This document shows positions 16,717 through 26,056 of a stretch of DNA of 47,298 bases, piece by piece. The position numbers were made by a program, and so were the translations under genes. How positions within the stretch are numbered: the first letter of the stretch is position 1; each line of letters starts with the position of its first letter. Origin of the DNA: Bacteroidales bacterium (GTDB lineage Bacteria; Bacteroidota; Bacteroidia; Bacteroidales; CAIWKO01); NCBI GenBank assembly GCA_018004645.1, contig JAGNBV010000007.1, positions 12,929 to 60,226 on the forward strand. The letters are read 5' to 3'. Under the pieces are notes generated by a model. The model had not been told where the DNA came from and searched no databases. It saw only the letters and a program-made list of their open reading frames with translations.

Positions 16717-17496
16717 CTATCTTGATTTGATCATTTTTTTGGTAATTACGCGATTTTGAGCGTCGATTACTGTATAAAAATACACGCCGTCATTCAGGTT
16801 GCTGCCATCAAATACAAAATAGTTTTCACCGGCTGAAGTATTGAGTTTTTCATTATACACTTCTTTTCCAACCATATCAAAAATTCTTAATGAAACGGTT
16901 TGTGCTTTTTCGGTGAAACAGCCGAGTTTAGTAGTTGACCTGAAGGGATTGGGCTGAGGAGCAAGCAGGCCAAAGCCTTTGTGTTCAAATTCTGCCACGT
17001 TGTAGCCTTCTTCGTGCACCCACACAACCAACTGCATACCGCTGTTAAAATCCGACACGGCTAAAATAGGCTGACCTCCCGGGACAATGGGCTGAGAATA
17101 AACATCAACGATAACGTCTATCAGGTAGTATCCAGGAGTTGTTCCGGCAGGAGGAGTTCCGGTAACCAACACGCATTTGGCTTCTCCGGCAGGAAATTCA
17201 CAATTGGAGGGATTGCACACATACGACAACCATGCGGGTTGGTTAAGCAGGCTTTTTACTTTTATGTGGTGGAGGTTAATGTGTCCTGCAACGCCTACAG
17301 AAGCGGTATCGGGACAAATAATAGTGGCGGTAACGTTCGTAGGAACATTTACCGTAGCTTCGATAGTATCGGGATCCATTCTGCCATCACCTTCAGGATC
17401 GGTAACGGTAGGATCGGGAGTACACTGGCCGAAGGCAAAGCCTGTCATAAAGACAAACAAAACTGAAAACACAAAATAAAGTAATGATTTTTTCAT
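16717..17496 (-). CDS. secreted protein with T9SS type A sorting domain
   Basis: The 259-aa protein has a signal peptide (MKKSLLYFVFSVLFVFMTGF) and a compact N-terminal beta domain (about 25-165) with two Cys pairs; I recognise no family for it. The C-terminal 85 residues are a T9SS tail: PQPNPFRSTT, RIFDMVGKEV, DGVYFYTV, KKMIKSR. It is a small surface or released protein. The neighbouring genes are housekeeping (tsaB, rsgA), so they give no hint. A very good promoter precedes it. Confidence 0.82.
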   Translation of the reverse strand: MKKSLLYFVFSVLFVFMTGFAFGQCTPDPTVTDPEGDGRMDPDTIEATVNVPTNVTATIICPDTASVGVAGHINLHHIKVKSLLNQPAWLSYVCNPSNCEFPAGEAKCVLVTGTPPAGTTPGYYLIDVIVDVYSQPIVPGGQPILAVSDFNSGMQLVVWVHEEGYNVAEFEHKGFGLLAPQPNPFRSTTKLGCFTEKAQTVSLRIFDMVGKEVYNEKLNTSAGENYFVFDGSNLNDGVYFYTVIDAQNRVITKKMIKSR

Positions 17497-17521
17497 AATG
17501 TTAATTTTATTAATTTTGGTG

Positions 17522-17551
17522 CAAAGATACGAAATACTATTGAAAAATCAA
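17522..17551 (-). promoter_or_regulatory. promoter of the T9SS protein at 16717
   Basis: On the minus strand TTG (17549-17551), exactly 19 bases, then TATCTTTG (17522-17529), 25 bases before the start codon. This is a near-ideal Bacteroidota sigma-ABfr promoter. Confidence 0.7.
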
Positions 17552-17597
17552 TAACGACCTTTTTGTTGATCCTAAATTATGTAACCATCTGAAATTC

Positions 17598-17867
17598 ATG
17601 CAACAAATAACCATCCAACAACTTTCAGAAGAAGAAATACAAAAAAGAAATATTCGGTCCTGGCCTGTCTGGACAAAAGAAATTTCGCGTTTCGACTGGT
17701 ATTACGACAGCGAGGAGGAATGCCTGATTCTGGAGGGTGAAATAACGGTTGAAACCGCGGACAACAAATATACCATTAGTGCCGGCGATTTTGTGACCTT
17801 TAAAAAAGGATTACGATGTGTGTGGAATGTAACAAAGCCTGTCAGAAAACATTACAATTTTAAATGA
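17598..17867 (+). CDS. cupin-domain protein (EutQ/DUF861-like)
   Basis: The 89-aa protein is a single short cupin: a central WYYDSEEECLILEGEITVE strand pair, TISAGDFVTFKKGL and VWNVTKPVRKHYNF. This matches Cupin_3, where W, G-D and F-P/K-G mark the barrel. The usual metal-binding histidines are not evident, so it may not bind metal. Its last bases (ATGA) overlap the start of rsgA, so translation is coupled. A metabolic role cannot be named. Confidence 0.82.
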   Translation: MQQITIQQLSEEEIQKRNIRSWPVWTKEISRFDWYYDSEEECLILEGEITVETADNKYTISAGDFVTFKKGLRCVWNVTKPVRKHYNFK

Positions 17868-18805
17868 CAACATTAAAAGGAATTGTCATTAAATCAACCG
17901 GTAGCTGGCACACCGTAAGGAGCAGCGAGGCTAAAGAATATCTATGTAAGCTGAAAGGCCAATACCGCATCAGGGGGTTGAAAGCCACCAATCCATTGAC
18001 GGTTGGTGATCATGTGGAGTTTTATCTTTCCGGAACCGAAGAGGTTGGCATTATTGATAATATCCTGCCACGGAAAAACTATATTATTCGCAAATCAAAA
18101 AAACTGTCGAAACAGGTACATATCATTGCGGCCAATATTGATATGGCCTACCTTGTGGTAACCCTGGCACAGCCACGCACGTCCACCGGTTTTATCGACC
18201 GTTTTCTTATTACAGCAGAAGCCTACCATATCCCTGCCACCCTGATTTTTAACAAAATAGACCTATATGATGACACCCTCAGGCAACAACACCGGGATTT
18301 AGTAAAAATATATGCCGGAGCCGGATATCCATGCATAGAAGTATCGGCGCTTCGTGGCGATAATATTGATGTGTTGCGTGATTTGCTGAAAGGCACCATT
18401 AATCTTTTTTCGGGACATTCAGGCGTGGGCAAAAGCGCCCTGATCAATGCCGTTGATCCGACCAAAAACCTCAAAACCGGCGCTATTTCCGAAATGTTTC
18501 TGAAAGGCAAACATACCACCACATTCACCGAGATGCTCTGCCTGCAAAGCGGGGGATACATCATCGACACCCCGGGCATCAAAGAATTTGGCCTTATCGA
18601 TTTTAAAAGGGAAGACCTGACACACTATTTTCCTGAATTTTTTAAGCTGCTGGCCGGATGTAAATATTATAACTGCACACATATCAACGAGCCGGGATGT
18701 GCCGTAAAAAAAGCCCTCGAAGAAGGAACCGTCAGCCAGTCGCGGTATAAAAACTACCTCAGCATATTCTACGGAGAAGACATCGATATCAATGAATGGG
18801 AATAA
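17864..18805 (+). CDS. rsgA: ribosome small-subunit-dependent GTPase A (RsgA)
   Basis: The 313-aa protein has an N-terminal OB-fold (to about 85) and a circularly permuted GTPase: NKID (G4, about 127) comes before GHSGVGKS (G1, about 186-193) and DTPG (G3, about 232). It ends in a zinc-binding domain with CKYYNCTH and PGCAVK. RsgA joins late 30S maturation and releases RbfA. Length and order are normal for the family. It shares an operon with the upstream cupin gene and converges on the GT-C/TPR gene. Confidence 0.94.
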   Translation: MTTLKGIVIKSTGSWHTVRSSEAKEYLCKLKGQYRIRGLKATNPLTVGDHVEFYLSGTEEVGIIDNILPRKNYIIRKSKKLSKQVHIIAANIDMAYLVVTLAQPRTSTGFIDRFLITAEAYHIPATLIFNKIDLYDDTLRQQHRDLVKIYAGAGYPCIEVSALRGDNIDVLRDLLKGTINLFSGHSGVGKSALINAVDPTKNLKTGAISEMFLKGKHTTTFTEMLCLQSGGYIIDTPGIKEFGLIDFKREDLTHYFPEFFKLLAGCKYYNCTHINEPGCAVKKALEEGTVSQSRYKNYLSIFYGEDIDINEWE

Positions 18806-18829
18806 TTCCCGATTGCCAGAAGGACACGG

Positions 18830-20758
18830 TTATTTGCAGAATTGTGTTATCATTGCCTGAGCACCCTGGTTGCCCTGTGTTGCCGCGATATTCCATTTTT
18901 CACAGGCTGCCCTGCTATCGCCCATGGCATGCAGGCAGTTGCCCAGATTATAAAGAACCTGGCTGGAAGTTGGGTCTTTGGCATGGGCCTTTTCAAAAAA
19001 CACCAACGCTTCTTTATATTTACCGGCTTTGGCAAGTTCTATCCCCAGAGCATTAAATTTTTCGGATTCGATCAGTGCCGCAGGGCGGTTTTTTTTCTGT
19101 TGCTGAAGTATTTCCATATTTTTATAGCCTTCGGTATAGTCAGGATTTATTGTCAAAGCCGTATTTAAATCTTTTTCCGCACCATCATAATCTCCCAGGG
19201 CCGATCTCACTATACCTCGCATTCCATAAACACCGTACCCATAATCAGGTTTCGTGGCAATTACCATATCCAGATCTTTCAGGGCGGCCTCATACTGTTT
19301 CTGTTCATAAAGAATTATAGCTCTATTGTAATGGGCATCAATGAATTTGGGATAATATTTTATAGCATTATTATAATCCTCAATGGCTTTTACAGGCTCA
19401 TTGATCTTTTTCATTTCTGCTGCATGAATAAAGTAAGCCAGTGCAGAATGATCATTATGAAGAATGGCTGATTCCGAATAGTTTGTTGGATTTTTATAAA
19501 TACTGTTGAGAAATAGATTTAGCCCCGCCAGATAAAGCAGGAATATTACAAAACCAATTGACAATATGTCTTTCGAAAATTGGGATTTGAATTTCTGTTC
19601 CAAATTTTGAAGGAGACTTAAAATTATAATTACCGCTCCAAGAGCCGGCAGATAGGCCCTGTGATCAAGATAATCATAAGTATGGGGTGCAAATTCGGGA
19701 CGGTACATCATTCCAGGTACCAGAAAAAACACAAACCAGACAAGGGCAAACATTATAAGCTTGCTGAACAATTCTTTTTTAACTGTAAATAATACAATGA
19801 AACCCGCCAAAATAAATAATCCCAGTAAGGTTGCCCAAAGATTATAAGCAACCATGGTACAGAAATTTATTGGTACAAATAATTTGGCTATGGTTTCAGG
19901 AATGGTTTGGATATTCAGAAAAAAACTTTTGACACTGACTTGCTGTTCTCCTTTGGCAATGGACATATCCCTTAAAAAGTAATAAACAATGAATATGATT
20001 ATGTAGCAGGCCAGTACAATTCCATTTTTTCTGGTAAATAACTTTTTTCTGTTAAAAAGAAACAGATATACTGCAAAAATCAATGGCAGCATGATGGCCG
20101 TTTCCTTGGCAAACAAGGCGAAGCTAAACGCCAACACGTTTAATGCATAAAAATGCCATTTATCAGTCCGCACCTGTAAAAGAAAAGTTATCATAGTCAG
20201 CAATGCAAACAGAGTCAGGAATAAATCACCTCTTGCCGGTATCCATAATACTGCGTGAAGAAACAGGTAATGAACCGCATAAATCAAAGCTCCAAAAAAT
20301 GCGTATTTACGGTTAAAACCCAAAAGCGTCAGGAGGTAAAACACTGCCAGGCAGGTAAGGATATGAATAACAAGATTAGTAAGATGTGTTGAAAAAACAA
20401 TGTCGCTGCCAGCCTGGGCATCCAGTATGAAGGAAACATTTTGAAGCGGCCGGTATAATTCAATTTCCTTATGCCTGAACCAGGCATCCATCACTATCGC
20501 TTCAGGAATATTGGAAACATCCTTCAGAAACTGATGGTTGTTCAACACGATAACATCATCGTCGTTATTGGTATAGTCGTAAGATAATGCCCTAAAATAA
20601 ACCCCGACGCATACAAATGCAATAATCATATAAATAATCAGCACATTTTTGATTGGGAAGAAATCATTGCTCACAGGCTTGGCGATTCCGCCAGAGGGTG
20701 CCTGTTTATTGACCTGCCTGATATTTTGGTTTTGTTTATTTTTTTGACGCTTCGCCAT
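18830..20758 (-). CDS. multipass membrane protein with C-terminal TPR repeats (GT-C/TMTC-like)
   Basis: The 642-aa protein starts with a basic cytoplasmic stretch, then about 10-12 membrane helices to residue about 430. The first loop holds DDDVIVLNN, the acidic motif of GT-C lipid-sugar-dependent glycosyltransferases and of eukaryotic TMTC O-mannosyltransferases. Residues about 440-642 carry about five TPR units such as EPVKAIEDYNNAIKYYPKF and QYEAALKDLDMVIATKPD. The combination suggests a membrane enzyme that uses a polyprenyl sugar and selects partners by TPR; enzyme activity is inferred. It converges on rsgA with 24 bases between the stops. No strong promoter match was found. Confidence 0.75.
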   Translation of the reverse strand: MAKRQKNKQNQNIRQVNKQAPSGGIAKPVSNDFFPIKNVLIIYMIIAFVCVGVYFRALSYDYTNNDDDVIVLNNHQFLKDVSNIPEAIVMDAWFRHKEIELYRPLQNVSFILDAQAGSDIVFSTHLTNLVIHILTCLAVFYLLTLLGFNRKYAFFGALIYAVHYLFLHAVLWIPARGDLFLTLFALLTMITFLLQVRTDKWHFYALNVLAFSFALFAKETAIMLPLIFAVYLFLFNRKKLFTRKNGIVLACYIIIFIVYYFLRDMSIAKGEQQVSVKSFFLNIQTIPETIAKLFVPINFCTMVAYNLWATLLGLFILAGFIVLFTVKKELFSKLIMFALVWFVFFLVPGMMYRPEFAPHTYDYLDHRAYLPALGAVIIILSLLQNLEQKFKSQFSKDILSIGFVIFLLYLAGLNLFLNSIYKNPTNYSESAILHNDHSALAYFIHAAEMKKINEPVKAIEDYNNAIKYYPKFIDAHYNRAIILYEQKQYEAALKDLDMVIATKPDYGYGVYGMRGIVRSALGDYDGAEKDLNTALTINPDYTEGYKNMEILQQQKKNRPAALIESEKFNALGIELAKAGKYKEALVFFEKAHAKDPTSSQVLYNLGNCLHAMGDSRAACEKWNIAATQGNQGAQAMITQFCK

Positions 20759-20852
20759 GAGTATAGCTTATGTTCTTTTGAAATCAAAAATAAACAGAAC
20801 AAATGAGAAAATTGAATCAGGTAAATTATTTTTTGCTACAAAATCAAAACCG

Positions 20853-20894
20853 GGTAAAAAAAAAGAGATTGCCCGTGCTATGGGCAATCTCTTT
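20853..20894 (-). terminator. intrinsic terminator of the giant secreted-protein gene
   Basis: Thirteen-base arms (20862-20874 and 20882-20894, core GATTGCCC/GGGCAATC) around a seven-base loop. On the minus strand the stem is followed by a T-run, so it terminates the leftward 1699-aa gene. Confidence 0.88.
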
Positions 20895-20913
20895 GATAAG
20901 AAATAATATGGTT

Positions 20914-23900
20914 CTAGTGTACCATTTTTAAAATAAGGCATTTGGCGGTATCGCGACCTGTAAAGTCCAGTTTAAACGTGTACATGCCGGCGGGTAATGT
21001 TTCGGCAAAGAATTCCACTGAATGTTTCCCGTTGGTCTGTGGTTCATTTATCAGTTCTTTCACCAAATCACCAATTGCGTTGTATACCCTGATGTTTACA
21101 TTGCCATTTTCGGGCAGCGTGTAAGTAAGGATGGCGTTACCGCTGAAAGGATTTGGATATCCGGTAAACTCAAAGCCTGCCTCTGAATTATTACCCTGAA
21201 CATATACTTTGGGCATTATCAGGAAGGCGTCCTCATTTTCCACACCATACTGGTCGGCAATAACACCGGTACCGTTCAGGGTAAAATTAACCACTCCCGC
21301 ATCCATTGAACGCAACGGCCTGAACACAAACGTAATTAACTCGTCGTTGGCGGCCACATCAAAATGGTTAGTCGTAGCAAAAACCACCCTGATTATGCCT
21401 TCGTAATCTGTTACCATCAAATCCTTATCATTGGCAATGATTTCTTCCAGAGTGGGGTTGATCTTTGCCATGCCGTCTTTTTTAACTGTCCTTGGCATAA
21501 AGGCGCTTACTAGCTCATAATCATTATCAGGATAAGACAATTCTAATCCCAGAGCCGACAATTCGTTCATTTTGTTGCTTATTCGTAACGGAATTGCAAA
21601 ATAACCGGCATTGTTTGTGGTTATGGCCTCTTCAGAATAAGCGATGATGTTGTCTTGGACAGATTTTGATGTTCCCCAGGTCGCTGTTGAATCCCGGTAC
21701 TTTGTACTTGACGCGTCATAATCTCCGTAGTTGACGGTTTTCAGAACAATATTGAGGTCGGCGCCTGCCATTGTTATTAATGTATCAAAAGCTACCCAGT
21801 TGCCCTTGGGGAAATTGGATGCAGGATTGTAAGGCGCACCGATTTTGGCCTTTATCCTTGCGATATCAACAGCATTGATAACGCTGCTGTTATCCACATT
21901 AGCCGCTTTCTTGTGTTTTAATGAAAAACTCCGTGAAGGATTGACCAGCGTATCAAAACCGATAAGATACTTTAACAAAGCCACATCAACAGCCGATATA
22001 TCATTGGCTGACTGCATCGTATCTGCAACGTATTTATCATAAGATAAAATATAATTTCCGTTGGGGATATTTGAAAACTGATAAACCCCGGCAGCATTTG
22101 AAGTGTCTCTTGCCACTTCGGTTCCGGCGGGATAGTTTTTCAACACGGCTATTACCTTATTGATGTTATATATGGCTGCATTGTAAGTAGGAAGCGCCGG
22201 TGCCGGGTTGCCGGCTGTTGCCTTATTAAGATAACGTGTTTTTCCTGAAATATTATGGCCCCCAAGATTAACGGTAACCGTTACTGTGACGCAGGGCCCG
22301 CTGCATCCCGATGTTGAATTATAAGTTCTCACATAATAAGTAGTGGTTACTGTAGGAAAAACAGTCAGCGAGGTCCCTGTTCCGGCGGGAGTCGTTCCGC
22401 AGCCACCGGTGAACCACTGTACCTGGTCTCCACCACTGCCGGCAGTAGCCGTCAGAACAGAAGAGTTTCCGCTGGTAATCACCGACGGATTAGCCGCAAC
22501 GGATACCGGGACTTCTACAGCGGGATTGGCCGTTACATGCATGGTATACGGACCCACGTCGGGATAATCAGATAAAACAGGATAATAATAAGTTCCTGCC
22601 GGCAGATCGTTAAAATATATAGTATAGTTGCCATCAGGGCAGGTGACATCTTCAAAGTTTGAGGCATATATCAAACTGGAACAGGGACACTGCTGTGTTA
22701 ATACAATGCCAACATTTCGTGATGGAGTAGTACCACAAAAATCAATGACAACATCGGCACATTCTGTGGTGGTAAATGCATGCCAGGTGGTGGCCCAGTC
22801 TAACAGGCTGCAATCGGTAGTGGCACACTGGTTATCGGCATTAAATGTCAGTAAAGATCCCACGGAGAGAGGCGAAGGAGATATTACGCTGCACAAATCG
22901 TTAGGCGAATTGCCACAAGTAGTACTGGCATAAAAGATATATTCTGTGCCTAACATGTAATCTCCGCTGGACCACGATCCACATTCAATCCAGTAAGAAT
23001 TACCCGCTGTGAGGGTAAGAGTAATCAGCGGATCCCAATCACCATAGCTGTCATCGTCTGAAGCAATCATTGTTCCGCAACACGATCCGGAGTATATTTT
23101 CATGTAGGTATCACCATCACTGTATCCCATATCAAAAGTATAGGAGCCGGTACAGGTACAGTCGTAGCGGAAAAATACGTCATGGCTGGGGGTTCCTGCA
23201 CAATCATCGGTACAGCCAAGGTTCCCGAATTCAAAATACCCGTTTTGAATTTCTGTGAACGTAATTTCTTTTGCCGCAGCGCAGGTTTCATTCACCGGAG
23301 GCGTACAGTTTCTAACCAAATTGAAGTTATATGCAGAATGTTCCATTCCTGAGTTGCTATAGCTTCCACATTCAAAATAATAGGTAGTTCCGCCAATCAG
23401 ATTTAAGGTTATTGAAGGATCGAGGCCACCATAACTATCATCATCAGAAGCTACCAGGGTGCCGCAGCATGACCCGGAGAAAACCCTCATATAGGTATCT
23501 CCGTCGCTTAATCCCATATCGGCAGTGTAAGAGCCGGAATAGGCCGGAGTGAAAGAATAAAAAACATCAAAATATCCCTGGCCGCTGCAATCATCAGTAC
23601 AGCCAAGTGTGCCGCTGGTATTGTATGGTGTTGTCGTAGAAGATATGCTGATGGCACTGGAACAATCTTCGTTTATTGCAGGAGTACATCCTGCAGCACA
23701 GGATATGGTAAGGTCAAAGCCTCCACAGGCATTGGACATATCTGAATAAAACGCTACAGTAAGAGGTCCGGTGGTGGATGTAGTTGCCGGAACAGTAAAC
23801 GTTGCACAGCTTGTTCCTGACCCATGAGGACCGCCTCCCCATAAGATAGAACCGCCGGTGCCGGCCCCATCATAGATGGTAAGATAATCCCAGCCGCCCT

Positions 23901-26013
23901 CACAGGTTAATGTTCCCGATATGGTAACCATATTACCTGCGATAGAGGGATTAATTACTGTATATCCGGTGCTGCTGTTGGCATAATCACTTGCAGATCC
24001 GCCATTGTCGTATAAATGTCCCGAACATGCGGTATAACTGTTGTTTCCGCTGGCAGGTACTGTCATTTCACAAGGAGATGTTGTAAATGCTGCGGAAGTA
24101 ACATATCCGGAAGAAGTGTTGTTACAACTTGTGGAAGCATAAACTCTGAGATAATAGGTTGTTCCGCACGATAACAGGGTCGTTGTGACTGTTGATGATG
24201 TGGCTGTTCCCTGGTCGATGCCATTTCCATAAGTTACCGTTGGCGATGTTCCCACAACCCAGTAATAAGTTACCGTGGGACTGCCTGCCGGGGTGCCGGC
24301 TGACCATGAAAGTGTGGCGGTAGTAGGGCCGGTGGATGCTCCCGATGCACTGGCAGGTGTGCCAGGCGTGGTACAGTAATCAACGGTTATGTATGGCCGG
24401 TATTCCGAGGTATAACCATAAGTTTTTACCCAGTAACAGCCGGCAGTTTCGTATTCGTCAAAAGCCACCCCGAAATAATTTGAGGTCAACCGGCTGGCCA
24501 GGTCGCTGTTAGCGGTGGCCCCCAGAGTGTGCTGTTTCCAGCCTGTGGTGGTCAGTGAGGTATAGGTTTGATAAATAGTTCCGGTGGTCTCGTTGGTCCA
24601 GCGCGCTGAACACGAGGTGGCCAGTGTGGCCATGCTCCTGATGCGATAGTAGGGTGTTCCGGAACTTTTTGATTGAACATTGTAGTTCAGCACGACGGAG
24701 TTTATTGTCGATCCGTCTGTTATACTGGCGGTGTTAAAATACATGTATCCTTTGGAGTTGTATTTTGCCGAGTCAATAGGATTACATCCGGAAGGATAAT
24801 TAGAAACCCAGAAAAGATAATCCCCCATAACGAGGAACCCGATAAAACAATGCGAGGCATTATAATTCCATCCGGTGTATAAACTACCGGTCTGTTGAGG
24901 ATAACAATTGATAGTGGGGTCAATCACTACGGGATAAATCCTGTCGGGACTGTTTAGCCATGAGGCAGCGACACAGGTTTCGATATAATAACCACCGTTT
25001 CCGGCTTCAATACGAAACGTACCCGTAGTGCTTTCTTCCCTGTTTTCGATGCCCGGGCCTTTTACCGGATCATTTCCCGGAATCAGGCGCTGGTTCATTT
25101 CGTGAATATAAGGAGTCAGAATTTCTCCTGCAATAGTTCCCTGGTCATCGATAATGACCAGACCTCTGTTTTCTGCTACCTGACCGCAATCTGTGCTGAT
25201 AATTTCTTTTTTGTTGATTATTTTCCAATTTTCCGGCAGTTTTACAAATTCGCGAAAAGCAATTATGGATCCTGCAGGAGCATTGTCGAGCAGTGCAGGT
25301 TTTTCGTTTAAAATAATATCGTGTTCGACACCCATCCAGCCTAAAGTCAACTCATCGTATCCAAAAGGATATGTGCCAGTATATTTCATGGTGTTATCGT
25401 TGATGGTGCCGTTGGCCGAAGCACGGGTAAGGGATTTCAAGGGAGTGTAATCTGCCGAAAGCAAGCGCACTTCACCCTGCATCCCCATCTTGACTCCACC
25501 GTTGGTAAATTGCACTAAGTATCCTTCATCAAGGGTTTGCGGAATATAAACCTGATGTTTGTTTTCGGTTACAGCGTATGGATAATCAGTCATTTTTCCA
25601 GAAGTATTTGGCCGGATATCCGTTCTGATATCCTGCCAGTTGCCGGCATTATCCTTGTAATGTACAGGCCCCTGCGAAATAACCGCGGTGAGCGTGCCGT
25701 CAGCTTTCAAAAAATGTTTGGAGTTTTCGTCGCGTTTGGAAAGGTCTTCCTGTTCTGGTGTAAAGGCAGCATACCGCCCTTCGCCGCGCCAGTTGCGATC
25801 CGCAAAAGAAAGTTGCCCACGGGGTTCTGACGTAATAGTATGGGATGCAGGCTTATTATTTAAAAAGTCATTGGTGGCTGATGATTTTAAAACATCTTTT
25901 TGAGCACTTATGGTTTTGTTCTGTGTGTAAGGTTGTGCCTGAATTTTATCAGACAAAACAATTGCCGAAAAAAGATAAACGGCCGAAATAATTATGCGTA
26001 TGGTTTTTTTCAT
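20914..26013 (-). CDS. giant T9SS-secreted mosaic protein with dockerin and cohesin-like domains
   Basis: 1699 aa with a signal peptide (to about 27). In order: a long N-terminal region ending in DRIYPVVIDPTINC (about 357-370), as in wall-associated/Rhs-type shells; a DNRLRE-like beta domain (about 370-548); FN3 (about 550-648); a CUB-like domain (about 650-773); and two Cys-rich repeats at about 801-885 and 930-1015, each with LGCTDDC, SDGDTYM, GSCCGT and ASDDDSYG. A third, degenerate unit, an Ig-like domain (about 1168-1250) and a Cna-B/carboxypeptidase-like domain follow. A dockerin-type pair (DISAVDVALLKYLIG, NVDNSSVINAVDIARIKAKIG) lies at about 1337-1393, then a cohesin-like domain (about 1455-1605) and a T9SS tail (about 1615-1699, GYPNPFSGN). 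It probably builds a surface scaffold. It is downstream of the small repeat protein gene. Confidence 0.85.
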   Translation of the reverse strand: MKKTIRIIISAVYLFSAIVLSDKIQAQPYTQNKTISAQKDVLKSSATNDFLNNKPASHTITSEPRGQLSFADRNWRGEGRYAAFTPEQEDLSKRDENSKHFLKADGTLTAVISQGPVHYKDNAGNWQDIRTDIRPNTSGKMTDYPYAVTENKHQVYIPQTLDEGYLVQFTNGGVKMGMQGEVRLLSADYTPLKSLTRASANGTINDNTMKYTGTYPFGYDELTLGWMGVEHDIILNEKPALLDNAPAGSIIAFREFVKLPENWKIINKKEIISTDCGQVAENRGLVIIDDQGTIAGEILTPYIHEMNQRLIPGNDPVKGPGIENREESTTGTFRIEAGNGGYYIETCVAASWLNSPDRIYPVVIDPTINCYPQQTGSLYTGWNYNASHCFIGFLVMGDYLFWVSNYPSGCNPIDSAKYNSKGYMYFNTASITDGSTINSVVLNYNVQSKSSGTPYYRIRSMATLATSCSARWTNETTGTIYQTYTSLTTTGWKQHTLGATANSDLASRLTSNYFGVAFDEYETAGCYWVKTYGYTSEYRPYITVDYCTTPGTPASASGASTGPTTATLSWSAGTPAGSPTVTYYWVVGTSPTVTYGNGIDQGTATSSTVTTTLLSCGTTYYLRVYASTSCNNTSSGYVTSAAFTTSPCEMTVPASGNNSYTACSGHLYDNGGSASDYANSSTGYTVINPSIAGNMVTISGTLTCEGGWDYLTIYDGAGTGGSILWGGGPHGSGTSCATFTVPATTSTTGPLTVAFYSDMSNACGGFDLTISCAAGCTPAINEDCSSAISISSTTTPYNTSGTLGCTDDCSGQGYFDVFYSFTPAYSGSYTADMGLSDGDTYMRVFSGSCCGTLVASDDDSYGGLDPSITLNLIGGTTYYFECGSYSNSGMEHSAYNFNLVRNCTPPVNETCAAAKEITFTEIQNGYFEFGNLGCTDDCAGTPSHDVFFRYDCTCTGSYTFDMGYSDGDTYMKIYSGSCCGTMIASDDDSYGDWDPLITLTLTAGNSYWIECGSWSSGDYMLGTEYIFYASTTCGNSPNDLCSVISPSPLSVGSLLTFNADNQCATTDCSLLDWATTWHAFTTTECADVVIDFCGTTPSRNVGIVLTQQCPCSSLIYASNFEDVTCPDGNYTIYFNDLPAGTYYYPVLSDYPDVGPYTMHVTANPAVEVPVSVAANPSVITSGNSSVLTATAGSGGDQVQWFTGGCGTTPAGTGTSLTVFPTVTTTYYVRTYNSTSGCSGPCVTVTVTVNLGGHNISGKTRYLNKATAGNPAPALPTYNAAIYNINKVIAVLKNYPAGTEVARDTSNAAGVYQFSNIPNGNYILSYDKYVADTMQSANDISAVDVALLKYLIGFDTLVNPSRSFSLKHKKAANVDNSSVINAVDIARIKAKIGAPYNPASNFPKGNWVAFDTLITMAGADLNIVLKTVNYGDYDASSTKYRDSTATWGTSKSVQDNIIAYSEEAITTNNAGYFAIPLRISNKMNELSALGLELSYPDNDYELVSAFMPRTVKKDGMAKINPTLEEIIANDKDLMVTDYEGIIRVVFATTNHFDVAANDELITFVFRPLRSMDAGVVNFTLNGTGVIADQYGVENEDAFLIMPKVYVQGNNSEAGFEFTGYPNPFSGNAILTYTLPENGNVNIRVYNAIGDLVKELINEPQTNGKHSVEFFAETLPAGMYTFKLDFTGRDTAKCLILKMVH

Positions 26014-26056
26014 TGTCGGTTTTATTATCGTTGGTTAGACATGAACCTCTTGGTTA

